IMG/VR virus record: IMGVR_UViG_3300042992_001031
Span: 1 to 47,772 of that record
DNA from: a virus
DNA: 47,772 nt
Direction: 5' to 3' (one strand)
The translations under genes and the position numbers were made by a program. The notes under the pieces were generated by a model. The model was not told where the DNA came from and searched no databases. It saw nothing but the letters and a program-made list of their open reading frames with translations. This document shows, in pieces, positions 8,799-18,900 of this stretch. Each line of letters starts with the position of its first letter. The stretch's first letter is position 1.

Positions 8799-9530
8799 TT
8801 ATACAATAATTTTGTTACTCTTTTTTAAATTATCTTCAGCCCATAATGGTTGAAGATTTTCATAATGACATAACTTATAAAGTTCGTCTTCTGTTTTTGC
8901 CGATGATAATGGAATGATGTGGTCAATATGCCACTCACCCCTGTTATCCCAACTCATACCATCGCTAAATTGGGTTTCTAAATGTTCTTTAAGAAATTCC
9001 GGTGAACACCCTACAATATCGAAAGTTTTATTAGTTTTACTAATGTTTCGGGTTTTAAGAAATGATAAAAGTCTAGACCTCATAATACATTTTAATCGAA
9101 AAATAACATCATTTTTTAATCTTAAAGAATGATAAAGATTTCTTTTTACTTTAACTTTTTCTTTATTTTTTTCTGACCACTCTTTTTTATAAGTTAAAAT
9201 AGTTTCTTTATTATTTTCATAATATATTTTATACCGATTTGGGTCTTTTTGGTATCTTTTTTTTGACCTATCATTATCTTTTACCCTAATTACATCAATA
9301 TTTTCTTCTCGGTAATTTTTAACTTTTAATAATATTTTTTCCCGGTTATCAATGTATTCTTTTCTTTTTTGAGCCTTTATTTTTTCATCGTTATTATCCC
9401 TATATTTTTTCCAAACCATATAAGAACATTGTTTACATTCAGTTCTAAACCCATCTTTAGAATCTTTTCTTTTTCTAAAATTAGGTAATTCTTTTTCAAG
9501 ATTACACTTACTACAAACTTTAGTTTCCAT
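8799..9530 (-). CDS. Free-standing HNH homing endonuclease, copy 1
   Basis: 243 residues. An N-terminal zinc ribbon uses C6, C9, C32 and C35 (CSKC...CKQC). A long, very basic helical middle follows. The C-terminal HNH nuclease has WHIDHIIPLSS (H201, D203, H204), NLQPLW (N225) and AEDN (N234). DIVGCSPEFLKEHLE before the HNH core is a DNA-binding element shared with copies 2 and 3. It lies between uvsX and the exonuclease, the usual kind of site for a homing gene that spreads by cutting alleles lacking it. Its ATG is overlapped by the small RHH gene just upstream. The basic, AT-rich coding style differs from the neighbouring replication genes and suggests recent transfer. Target site unknown. 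Confidence 0.9.
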   Translation of the reverse strand: METKVCSKCNLEKELPNFRKRKDSKDGFRTECKQCSYMVWKKYRDNNDEKIKAQKRKEYIDNREKILLKVKNYREENIDVIRVKDNDRSKKRYQKDPNRYKIYYENNKETILTYKKEWSEKNKEKVKVKRNLYHSLRLKNDVIFRLKCIMRSRLLSFLKTRNISKTNKTFDIVGCSPEFLKEHLETQFSDGMSWDNRGEWHIDHIIPLSSAKTEDELYKLCHYENLQPLWAEDNLKKSNKIIV

Positions 9531-9672
9531 TTCTAATATATTCTTTTAATAATTTATTAACAAGGGAAGATAAATTTATAGATTTATCCTTAAAGTACTG
9601 TGGAAGTTCTGGGTCTATTGAGACTCCAATCTTAACTTTCTTTTCAATTTCTTCTTTTTTCTTTCTTCCCAT
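9520..9672 (-). CDS. Small ribbon-helix-helix (CopG/Arc-like) protein paired with HNH copy 1
   Basis: 50 residues, beginning MGRKKKEEIEKKVKIGVSI and continuing DPELPQYFKDKSINLSSLVN KLLKEYIRNGN. A short strand (KVKIGVSID), then two helices ending in LSSLVNKLLKEY, is the ribbon-helix-helix layout of CopG/Arc-type DNA-binding dimers. The stop TAA lies inside the HNH gene: the HNH ATG at 9530 is in another frame, 142 bases after this gene's start. The same geometry recurs at 42885-43046 (142 bases) and in similar form at 46364-46516 (133 bases). Likely roles are autorepression of the cassette or targeting of the nuclease; both are inferred. Confidence 0.8.
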   Translation of the reverse strand: MGRKKKEEIEKKVKIGVSIDPELPQYFKDKSINLSSLVNKLLKEYIRNGN

Positions 9673-9706
9673 ATTAATAAATATCTACAAATGTAATAAA
9701 AGTAGA
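9673..9706 (-). promoter_or_regulatory. Upstream element of RHH-HNH cassette 1
   Basis: The minus strand reads ACTTTT, two bases, TACATT, three bases, then AGATATTTAT ending 4 bases before the ATG. TACATTTG fits the Bacteroidota -7 consensus TAnnTTTG. The same block, with identical spacing, precedes the other two RHH-HNH cassettes. Flanking CTAC...GTAG may form an RHH operator. Confidence 0.6.
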
Positions 9707-9723
9707 ATAATTATAACTTTTTT

Positions 9724-10716
9724 TTATTCTTCTTCAAAACTTTCTTTTTCTGATTCATCAAGTATAATCTCCCCCGTACCACTAAGTATTGCGTTCCAAT
9801 ATCCAGAATATTCTTTTTTATATTTATCTAAAGACTCTTTTGTGTCCGCAATATATCCTTGAGGCACTACAATAATTTTACTATCCTTATATTGTATTCC
9901 ATTCACGTGATTTTTTAATATAGAGATTTTTGTTCTAGTTGCGTAGGAAATTGTTCTACCATTTTTAGTTGCCGTAATATGATTCACACCCGCCTTTTTT
10001 TGATTACCAAATAAAAATACCAAACTACTTGCTAACCATATCGCCTCACCACCCTTACTCTTAATTTCCGCTTGGCCAAACGGGTTATCAGGAAGGAGTA
10101 CCCATGGTTGATTTAAAAAAACCACGGTATTATAATATGGATAATCTTCTTTTTTAGATTTAGATATTCTTGAATGTATACCCATACCAACTTTATCAGC
10201 AAGTACTTTAGCGGTGTGCATTCCCCCACCTTTTCCGTCAAATGTCATTTGACAGGGAATTGACCCAATTGAGTCCCATAAAAATAATAGACTATAAGGT
10301 ATTTCACCTCTTTCTTGAGCATCTAACACATCATTAATAAAATCAGTTGCTTGTTCAACAACGTCAAATGAATCGTTAAATATAAAATGACCGTCCCAAA
10401 CACCATCCTCATTTTGTTCTGCCTGTAATCCAAGTTCTACCGAGTGTTCCCAAGACCATTTTTTTTCCGTAATAATAAACACCGGTAAATGTCCTTTTTT
10501 TTGGGCATCAACCGCTGCCAATATCATTGCTGTTGATTTTGATGTGTTTGAGTGACCCAAGAACATATTAATTCCTCCCATCACCGGACCTGGTAATCCA
10601 ACCGTATCCATAAACGCCTCACCACAATTATAAAAACTCTCAGGTTTATATTTTGTTTTTGTTGAGAATTTACCTTTAATATCCTCTAATGAGAATGTTT
10701 TCTTCTTAATTGCCAT
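9724..10716 (-). CDS. uvsX: UvsX-like RecA-family recombinase
   Basis: 330 residues with a RecA-type core. Walker A is GHSNTSKS (residues 54-61), close to the GPSKSFKS form of T4 UvsX. A following AVDAQKKGHLPVFIITEKKW holds the catalytic Glu. Walker B-like LLFLWDSIGS lies near the middle. TVVFLNQPWVLLPDNPFGQAE, then a GGEAIWLASSLVF strand and helix, match loop L2 and its flank. The C-terminus is acidic (DESEKESFEEE), as in UvsX. The protein should coat ssDNA and drive strand invasion for recombination-dependent replication, acting with the gp32-like protein upstream. Its start overlaps the preceding small gene by 11 bases. UvsX rather than bacterial RecA is preferred because of size, the Walker variant and the phage neighbours. 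Confidence 0.87.
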   Translation of the reverse strand: MAIKKKTFSLEDIKGKFSTKTKYKPESFYNCGEAFMDTVGLPGPVMGGINMFLGHSNTSKSTAMILAAVDAQKKGHLPVFIITEKKWSWEHSVELGLQAEQNEDGVWDGHFIFNDSFDVVEQATDFINDVLDAQERGEIPYSLLFLWDSIGSIPCQMTFDGKGGGMHTAKVLADKVGMGIHSRISKSKKEDYPYYNTVVFLNQPWVLLPDNPFGQAEIKSKGGEAIWLASSLVFLFGNQKKAGVNHITATKNGRTISYATRTKISILKNHVNGIQYKDSKIIVVPQGYIADTKESLDKYKKEYSGYWNAILSGTGEIILDESEKESFEEE

Positions 10717-11002
10717 TTTCTATTTTTTTAATGTGTGGTAATTTGTTTGTTTTATTTCTATTGTATTTTGAAGGGTCCTCTTCATATAGTACATCAACTT
10801 CTTCTTCATGAAAAGTGATTAATCGAATACTGTTCACACCTTCTTCATTAACCCCCTCATCTAACATCCCAAATAAAACGCTATCACCAATTTGTTTACT
10901 CCTACCTGAAAAGTAAGTTTTATCTTTTAGTTGACTTAAAATTTCATAAGACAACATTTTATTGTCCCTCAATTGTAAATCAATTTCTTCTTTAAATGTC
11001 AT
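10706..11002 (-). CDS. Small hypothetical protein upstream of uvsX
   Basis: 98 residues, not recognised. The N-terminus is helical (MTFKEEIDLQLRDNKMLSYE), the middle has GDSVLFGMLDEGV and a strand SIRLITFHEEEVDVLYEE, and the tail is basic with Asn and Lys. No Cys or membrane segment. It overlaps the uvsX start and so is translated with it. It lies 65 bases after the gp32-like gene, separated by a hairpin. A recombination accessory function (T4 has UvsY for this) can only be guessed from position; the sequence does not show UvsY features I can name. Confidence 0.6.
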   Translation of the reverse strand: MTFKEEIDLQLRDNKMLSYEILSQLKDKTYFSGRSKQIGDSVLFGMLDEGVNEEGVNSIRLITFHEEEVDVLYEEDPSKYNRNKTNKLPHIKKIENGN

Positions 11003-11018
11003 ATAATAATATCATTAA

Positions 11019-11051
11019 TACTTGGACAATAAGTATGTCTTACGGTCCAAG
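11019..11051. terminator. Long hairpin between the gp32-like gene and the small gene before uvsX
   Basis: ACTTGGAC and GTCCAAGT form an 8-base stem, with TAAG/CTTA pairing again inside the loop. A T-rich run follows on the plus strand, while on the transcribed minus strand the hairpin lacks a clean U-tract. It may attenuate transcription, or protect the 3' end of the abundant gp32 message. Confidence 0.5.
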
Positions 11052-11066
11052 TTTTATTATTTTATT

Positions 11067-11918
11067 TTAGAATGGAAGCTCTTCATCAGGTAAATCATTC
11101 ATTTGTGGGTCAATAGGACTTTCATTTGATTTAGCACCACCAAAAGACTCTGTACCGACTGAATCACTTTCGTAAGAATATCCACCTTTATCTGAATCCC
11201 ATCTTGGAGTTTCCCCACGAGCAATTGCTTCAAGATATTCAACCGGTTTTTTAGAATAAACATCTAACCAAGTTAACTCATCATTAATCCAAGCATCTGC
11301 CTGTGCTTGGTCTGTATGTACAGGACCTTTGTCTTCATACATAATTGTAGATACAGTCGTGTATTCTTTTCCTTTTGGTGTTTTAGCCTTAGATAATTCA
11401 ATGATTAAATCTCTACCTTCTTGAGCGTTGGTAATATCACCTTTGTTTCTCCAAATTGGGATAATTTTATCTAAGATACCATCGTTTTTGTAGTTATGTT
11501 TGAATCTCCAAAATTTAGGTCCGTGGTCTTCATTATCTCTATCGATAACTTTTACGATATAGAATTTACGAGAACGGTACTGAGTAGCTAATTGTTTGTC
11601 AGATTCTTTTCCGGTTGAAATTAACTCTTCGTAAACCTCATTTAAAGGTGAACGCTCGTTATCATTCTTTCCCGGGTCGTAGAATTTTTGCCATTGTCCC
11701 CCAACTTGAATCTCATGATACCAAGCCTCTTTGAATGGTGAAGAACCATCACTCGTAGGTAGGATTCTAACTCTTCTTTGTCCTGATTGCTCCTTATCAC
11801 CTAAGATAAGTGCAAAATATTTTTTCATTCTTTCGTCTTGCGACATTTTTCCTTGGGCCCCGCCCCCTGATTGTTTTGAATTTTCGTACTGTGCCAATAC
11901 GGCGTCTAATGAACTCAT
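11067..11918 (-). CDS. gp32: Single-stranded DNA-binding protein, gp32-like
   Basis: 283 residues (T4 gp32 is 301). The N-terminal basic and polar arm (MSSLDAVLAQYENSKQSG) is followed by an OB-fold-like core with RRVRILPTSDGSSPFKEAWYH, FYIVKVIDRDNEDHGPKFWRF, and GRDLIIELSKAKTPKGKEYTT. The C-terminal tail is Ser/Gly-rich and ends acidic in DLPDEELPF, the protein-interaction type of tail. It should coat ssDNA at forks and in recombination and contact polymerase, helicase and UvsX. Unlike T4 gp32, no cysteine is present, so the structural zinc site of T4 is absent. It heads the replication operon behind a Bacteroidota-type promoter. Family placement rests on pattern and context. Confidence 0.85.
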   Translation of the reverse strand: MSSLDAVLAQYENSKQSGGGAQGKMSQDERMKKYFALILGDKEQSGQRRVRILPTSDGSSPFKEAWYHEIQVGGQWQKFYDPGKNDNERSPLNEVYEELISTGKESDKQLATQYRSRKFYIVKVIDRDNEDHGPKFWRFKHNYKNDGILDKIIPIWRNKGDITNAQEGRDLIIELSKAKTPKGKEYTTVSTIMYEDKGPVHTDQAQADAWINDELTWLDVYSKKPVEYLEAIARGETPRWDSDKGGYSYESDSVGTESFGGAKSNESPIDPQMNDLPDEELPF

Positions 11919-11950
11919 GTGTTAAATAATTAAATTGTTAAATTGTTAAA

Positions 11951-11982
11951 TAAACATAAGTGATAAATCGGGAAAAGTCAAA
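11951..11982 (-). promoter_or_regulatory. Bacteroidota-type promoter for the gp32-like gene
   Basis: The minus strand reads TTTG, 20 bases, TATGTTTA. This fits the Bacteroidota primary-sigma form TTTG-N19/20-TAnnTTTG except for the last base. It lies directly behind a terminator and about 33 bases before the ATG, so it probably serves as an early/middle promoter read by host polymerase. Confidence 0.55.
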
Positions 11983-11984
11983 TT

Positions 11985-12010
11985 AAAAAAGGTGTCCGTT
12001 AAGACACCTT
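11985..12010 (-). terminator. Rho-independent terminator at the end of the late tail block
   Basis: AAGGTGTC, six-base loop, GACACCTT on either strand, with TTTTTT following on the minus strand. It lies 12 bases after the stop of the 233-residue gene and closes the late block before the gp32 promoter. Confidence 0.9.
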
Positions 12011-12021
12011 TGAAGTTTTTA

Positions 12022-12723
12022 TTATCGTTTGAATGAGGGTTTGTAGTCGTCTCGTTGAGAACCTGGTTGGAAGGAATTTTTAATATCGCTTGAATTAATG
12101 TCTTCAACTTCATCGGAAGTTAAAACATATTCATTTTTTCCGGTCATTTCCATTTCGTCTTGTTTGTCATCAAAAAATTGAGATAATTTTTGATTGAAAG
12201 GGTATGAATCGTAACTTCTCAATTCTAATTTCTCTTGAGGTGTTTTTTCTCGATATTTTTCAATTTTACTTTCAAGTGAATTTAATTTGTTCATTACATT
12301 ATCCATCTCTCCTAATTTGGATTCTAAGTTAGATAGTTGACTGAATAAGTTTTCAAAATACTCATCTTGTTTAGTTTCAATATTTTTTTGAGAATTAACC
12401 AAATCAGTAATTTCAAGTTCTTCACTTCCACTACCATCATCAGTTGATTCTTCAGAACTACCCTCATCATCGATTTTTTCTACATCAGGGTCAGTTGCAA
12501 CATCAATTGCTTGTGGTATATCTCCAGGCGCCGGTGGTGGTACTGCCTCAGATGGTGCTGGAGCCGGTGGAGTTTCTTCTCCCGGTGGGGCCATTGGTGG
12601 TGTCAAAGCACCTAATTCATCTTCAATGGGTGTTTCAGGTTCAACCGCAGCTTGTTCCATAATATAATTGTTAATATTATGATACCTTGTAATTTCTTGT
12701 ATTAATTTTCTATCTAATGCCAT
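12022..12723 (-). CDS. Proline-rich, acidic, coiled-coil protein (probable virion or assembly protein)
   Basis: 233 residues, not recognised. Residues about 25-75 are a low-complexity Pro/Glu/Ala stretch (TPPMAPPGEETPPAPAPSEA). Residues about 75-105 are acidic Ser/Glu/Asp. A coiled coil follows at about 110-160, with heptads such as LFSQLSNLESKL and MDNVMNKLNSLESKIEKY. The C-terminus is polar and basic. The architecture suggests a scaffold or adaptor. Six bases separate it from the 74-residue gene, and it is last in the late tail block, before the terminator at 11985. A tail or head assembly role is therefore likely but not shown. Confidence 0.7.
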   Translation of the reverse strand: MALDRKLIQEITRYHNINNYIMEQAAVEPETPIEDELGALTPPMAPPGEETPPAPAPSEAVPPPAPGDIPQAIDVATDPDVEKIDDEGSSEESTDDGSGSEELEITDLVNSQKNIETKQDEYFENLFSQLSNLESKLGEMDNVMNKLNSLESKIEKYREKTPQEKLELRSYDSYPFNQKLSQFFDDKQDEMEMTGKNEYVLTSDEVEDINSSDIKNSFQPGSQRDDYKPSFKR

Positions 12724-12729
12724 TTTTAA

Positions 12730-12954
12730 TTATCCGTTTAATAATTGTTTAATTCCTCCTGCTGTCTCAACTCTAACTTTTCTGTTAATCGTTGTTTGAT
12801 GTCCAGCTCTTTCAATAAGCCCATCTCTTTCTCTGATTGTATAACAATCACCTGTATCTAAATCACAAACTTGTTGTGTTCCATCACCGTTATCTGTTTG
12901 AGAAACTCTTGTTGATTTTCCAAGATAGTTGTCTAATGCTGATTTTATGTTCAT
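12730..12954 (-). CDS. Small hypothetical protein of the late block
   Basis: 74 residues, not recognised. It contains QVCDLDTGDCYTIRERDGLIE, with two Cys seven residues apart, and a basic C-terminal half (TTINRKVRVETAGGIKQLLNG). A TATTTATA motif lies 14 bases before the ATG, so it may start its own late transcript with the 233-residue gene. Probably a small structural or assembly protein by position. Confidence 0.6.
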   Translation of the reverse strand: MNIKSALDNYLGKSTRVSQTDNGDGTQQVCDLDTGDCYTIRERDGLIERAGHQTTINRKVRVETAGGIKQLLNG

Positions 12955-12968
12955 AAAATTGTTTTTAT

Positions 12969-12976
12969 TATAAATA
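12969..12976 (-). promoter_or_regulatory. Late-promoter-like motif TATTTATA before the 74-residue gene
   Basis: TATTTATA on the minus strand within the 32-base gap after the 2559-residue gene, preceded by ACTTTA about 16 bases upstream. It is one of the set of TATTTAT motifs in front of late units. Confidence 0.45.
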
Positions 12977-12986
12977 TATCATTATG

Positions 12987-15900
12987 TTATAAAGTGAAAA
13001 CATCACTTATTATTGTTTGTACCAATATTTCACCTCCAATTGGTGAGGTAGTCCCGTATGGTCGATATTCAACTTGTAATCTGAAAGACCCTAATTTGTT
13101 AAGGGTTATTTCATTTGTATAATTTGTTGTTATCCCCCCAATCCCACTATAATTAACTATTTCATATGTGGTAGCGTTTAAAATTTTAGTACTAACGACA
13201 TTTTGAGTAGTAAAAGGTTTTTCAGTAATAAAATTATATGTAATATAACCACCCGCGGGTTTTTTAATATTATAGTAACTCCACCCTTCCCCTTGTAAAT
13301 TTGGGGAATCAAAAAGTTTAATTAACGATAGTTTTTGTTGAGGAAACGTTGGTAAAGTTTGACTTGTTGGCACATTCTCAACCGGTACTTGGGTTTGCCC
13401 AGGAGCGGTATACCATACCTTAAATGGAAATTGTTGTACCACAGGTTGCTCTACCCCTTTATATGCTTTTAATATAAACACAAGGTCTATTTGCGTTTTA
13501 CCTTCAATTTTTGGAATACTATCAATAAAGTAAGATTCTACTTCAGTTAATGTCACATTAAATTCGTTATTTAAAACTTGTCCTCCAACACTTATTTCAC
13601 TTTGTGAAATATATTTTCGACTAACTTTACCATTAACTTCTACCAACTCATAAACAGTATACCTCATGTCAGGATTAGGAGATAAAACATATCCCGTTGA
13701 TTGAGGATTTATCTTGACATTTAAAGATTGGGTTTTACTCTCATTTAATTGTATCTCAGTACCAATCATAGTCAAAGGTCCGACAGTTTGAGGATTAGTA
13801 TTTGATGATTGTAATTGTTCCGAAGTTGACGAATTTGTCGTTTGATTTTGAGGGTTTTGATAACCTCCCGGTGATGATGCAGATGATGCAACTATTGATG
13901 GGTCAAACGTATAGTCCCCAACACTTGTAAAGACCCCATTTGGTGTTGTAATAACAATCTTACCTTTACTAATAACCTTACCAGTTCCAATTATTGGAGT
14001 ATTAAATCTTAAGGTAGTACCATTAAACACGGTAAATTCAGTAGATGGTACATTAACCCCGTTAACCTTAATTGAACTTGTTCCATTAAAATCAGTACCA
14101 TTAACTTGAACTATTGTACCTGTATTTCCAGATAGTGGTGAGAATGATGTTATTATTGGTGGTGGACAAGATAGTTGTGATACAACCGCAGTAGTTGTCG
14201 GCACCCCATTACTTGAACCCTTACTTTCAACTTCATTTATCGTGTTTTTTAAATCTTCAACAATCGCCTTTGTCGCTATTTTAACACCAAGTGCCGAAGT
14301 TAAGGCACGGTCAAAAGTATTTTTTAATGTCTCATAATCCTTAATATGTGTATCATAATATGATTCAGATAAAACTTTAACCGGCCAAAAACAAGCATAA
14401 TATTTAACAAGTCCAAGATTCGATATTTGTGGAATTCTTTCTCGTATTCTTGCGGACATAAATGCAATAAAATTATCTATTGTACTAAAATTTGCAATAG
14501 GTAATGATTCTTTTGTTGCAGGGGTTTGATTAAGATTAAGGCAAGAATAAGTACTTAAAAATGTCCCGTCAATTTCCCCATAATCAATATCTAATGTCAC
14601 AGTTGCAAAATTATGATTCCATCCGTTAAATTTACCTATTTTACTATTACTCGCCTTTTGAAATGTTCTAACATATGAAATACAATAAATAATTGTTGCT
14701 AACTCAAGATTATTTGGCATGATTCTTTTAAGTGCCTCAGCAAATTGTGATTCAGTTATCCCTGTAAGAACCGCGTTAGTTGATTGAAACTTTTTATTAA
14801 GATAAATCGGTAATACTTTACTTTCACATTGATTAGTAGTTCCTTTAGTACTATTCGCCGATTGTACGATATTATTTGATTTAGTACTTTCAGTTGAAGC
14901 GCTTAAAACATTAATTGTATCTTTCTTAATTTTAAGAAGTTCCTCAACTTTGGTTAGTAAATTTTGATTAATACTTTGAATAAAATTATCAATTGCTGGT
15001 AAATCATAAACCCCTTGTCTAACTCCTTGAAATGTTGTTTGGAATTGACCCGGTTGAATAGAATGTTCAACTTGTTGTATCATATATGGGCCATTAAACA
15101 TTGGTACATGTCTTAAATTAAAATACATGGTCGGTTGTAATAACGCATTACCTAAACAAACGACCGAACATTTATAACTTCTTTGTTTGTATAAATTATA
15201 TAAACTGGCATTTTGAGTTGCAACATTTTTACCTGACGCTTGGTCAACCATATTTAATTGAGTTGCAATTGTTTCTGATGTTGCAACCCCATTATCTTGT
15301 GACACACTAAAAGAATAAAAAACATTTTGATTTCTAATTCCAATATCAACACTAAACCCTACGCATTTATTTGAAACACCCCAATCTTTTTTACCAACTT
15401 GGTTTTCAATTAAAGGGTTTTCAGATGCCCTACCCATATCAAACGCATCATCTCGGAATCTAAAATTACCTTTTGGTAAATTTAAATATTGTGATGGTTT
15501 ACCAACATAGAAACAAACCATTTTTGAACTTGATTTTCTATAATCAACATCTAAAAATGTACCCCATAAGTTATTAGCAAATTCCAACGAACCTTCCGCT
15601 CTATTCGGAATTGTGGTACCATCTACATCTTGAACATTGTAAAAATTAATATATGCAGGTAAATTCATTACCGTAAAATTATTTTTAATTAATAATCCAC
15701 TAATAAAAGTATAAACACTCATTGACTCATTTATTGATTTTTGACTGAACATATTTCTCATTTCAAAAATATCTAATAAGATAGTATCACCAATATTTCT
15801 TGACGCCCTATCTAAAAATAAAATATCTTCAAATAATGTCTTACTTTTATAATCTCCACCAGCAATCCATTTATCGTTTAACGCTTTGAAAACTTCATAA

Positions 15901-18900
15901 TTTTCAACCTTACTCTGTTGACTGTCAATAGCACTTTGAATTGTTTTTTCCGGTAATTGTTCTTGGTCAGGTAAATTTTTTCTAACCCCTTCCAGTACAA
16001 GATTTAAAAAATTATCTTGTAAAACACTTTCATTTGTAAGGTATTGGTTAATTTGTGCTTGAAATTGTGCAACAGTGATATTTGGGTTTTTTAATTTTTG
16101 AGTGGCATACATTTTAATAATTGGTGCCAATAAAACAACATTATCAACAGTAAATTGAATATTATTATCAATGAAAAAATCAGTGATGTATGAACCGGTA
16201 CTGCTGTATACAACATTATTTATAGTTGAAAACCCCACTTCAGTTTCAAGAGTAATCCAAGCGTTTGGATTTAACAATTGAGACTGACTAAGACTTAATG
16301 AACTTGTTTTTGTTGGTAAAGTATTTTTTACATACGGTTGAAACTTAATTGGGTCAATGACTTTTTGAACATTATTATGGGACAAATAAGAATCGAAAAT
16401 TCTTCTATTATAATTTGACGGATTACCGTATCTAAATAAGATATCATAATTCATAAAATCTTTAATACCTGTTTGAAAAACATTATATTGGTTTCCAATT
16501 GTATTAGAAAAATAATTGAGGTCTGAAACCTCTTTTCCTTGAATTGGGACTGTCATTAAATTTCTAAATAATGACTGAAAATTTCTAAAATTATCATTAG
16601 TATCGACAGGTGAAGTATCAAATTGGGATACTTGCGCGTTTGTCGCACTATTTGTAATAGGTTTACTAAAGTTTAAAAATTCTTGTTCAAATAAATCTAA
16701 TATTTTTTTCTCAAAAACTGAAAATATCTCCTCAATTTCTGTATAATTATCACCGTTCAAAAAATATAATGGTGATTGTGTCTCCCCGCTATTAATTCGA
16801 GTAATATAAGAATCCGGTTGTGGATACGTAATTTGATTACTATCAAAATAACCATAGTTTGGTGCCGACCATAAAGTCCTAACAGAACCATTATAAACAC
16901 TTGGGTTTGATGTTAAATTAACCTTAGTATTATTTCCCGTGGTTAAATTATCAACACAGGCAATTTTTGACTGATTTAGAGGATTACCAAATGAAGGTAC
17001 AACATAGTAATCTGTACCTTTAGTATTACTTACCGGGTTACAATTAACATCAGGATAATAATTACTACTACTAAGTAATACAGAATATGTAATAACATTT
17101 AATGTTTTACCATTTTGATTTGCGGATATAATATTTGAATCTGAGAAATTATACAATTTCATACCACCTTTAACACTATTTTCAATCTCAAGATTAGTAT
17201 ATTCATCATATAATTCAAACCCATTATAAAACACATTAAAATCATTAATTACTTTAGGATAAAACCCTACATTCATTTTAGCAGTTGTTGGGGTTTCTTC
17301 TTGTAGTGTAATTGAAATTGGTGATTCATTATAATTAAATTGGTATGTTTGAGTATTTGAACTTAGTATAGGACTATAATTTGTTGTGTAGTCGAAATTA
17401 GTCCAAGCACTTGATAAAATATCAACATTAGATTCTTTGTATTTTTTATAACGATGCCATATAGACCCATACTTTAATATCCAAGCATATGGTAGTTTAT
17501 GTATTGCTCCAAATTTTTTGAAACAAGATGAAATATAATCTAACTCATCAGGAACGGTATTAGTGTTGGTCTTATACCGTTCTCTTAAAGTCGCCAAAGG
17601 CAATGAATTTAAAAAGAGATACGCGGATTGTACATAAGGATAAGGGTCACTTGTTCTATTATTTTGAACACCATTCATAATTGAATTAACAAAATATGGA
17701 GTATTCAACATAGAAGTTGTCGTTTTAAACGGTAATACATCTGTTGGAGTCGTAGCGTCATAATATCCTTCAGTTGCAACGAAATTTTTAGGTTCTCTTT
17801 CTAAATAAAAATCTTTTAAACCATATGGATTTAATAAATTAAATTGTAATGCGACTAATGATGGATTTTGGTTTTGATAAAATGAAAAATTAGTAACCGG
17901 TCTATTTGTTGTAAAATTATATACATCATTAAAATTTGATATGATTTTTCTTGGTTCAAATATCTTTAAAGTTTTTTTAGTATTATACACTTCATTACCA
18001 ACTGACTTTTTACTTGAACTTAGGTTATTTAAACACCAAGTGGGGTTAGTGTATGGTAAGGTATCTACAATCAAAGGTTCGTTTGATGCATTTTTTAATA
18101 ATACATCTAAAGCAAATGATTTAGTACTAACTTGTGGTATTTTACCAATATCAGATGTAGATAAAATACTATAAGAATTATTAACTAAATTTTTAATATA
18201 TGGTGTAACAAAGAAATCACGAATATAATCTTGGTAAGCTCGACCGGTACCGTCATTTGATATGGTACTTAAAAATTGCGGATATGAATTTGCCTTTAAA
18301 TTATAATTTTTAAGTTTTAATGTTAGATATGGTGAACTTATACCAAGTCCTTTAACAATGTTGTTAACTTCCGATTCAACATTTAACTTAATTAATTCAT
18401 CAATTTGATTAGAATTTGCTCTAATTAATCCGGAATAATGTGATGTTAAAAATTGTCGTTCCCAAATTTCATAAAAGAATTTAACCTCTTCTTTATTGAC
18501 ATATGGTAATCCCGCAGATGGAAACTCAATTGCATTTATATTAATTCGATTAGTATCTCTTTCATTATCTAATGGTGGCGGGGCAATCGGAATTGTAAAT
18601 TTTTGAGTTAGTCCCTTCATATACTCTTCGACAAATTCAACTTCAGGCCATTTATCAAAAAGATAACCTTGTGTTAAGTTAACAACTGTTGGGTCAGCAA
18701 TATATTTTAATTGAAATCTTCCTTTTTTATCTTCGGGTGTTTCAACAAAAAATAATGGCCATGGATATACCGGTTCTTCCGAATTCGATAAACCTTGATT
18801 AGATTCTTTGGCACTAACAGATATTGGGACTTTCTGTCTCGTCTCAGAACTTTGAGCAGAAGACGGATTATCCATAATGGCTTGTTTTCTAACAGGGTCA

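Noticed and set aside
11925-11945. Short direct repeats TTAAATTG as a CRISPR or iteron array
   Set aside because: Only two or three short AT-only copies, no spacers and no partner gene.
12444-12662. 72-codon open frame on the plus strand opposite the proline-rich gene
   Set aside because: It is a shadow of the biased Pro/Glu-rich codons on the other strand; no start context, neighbours or family features.
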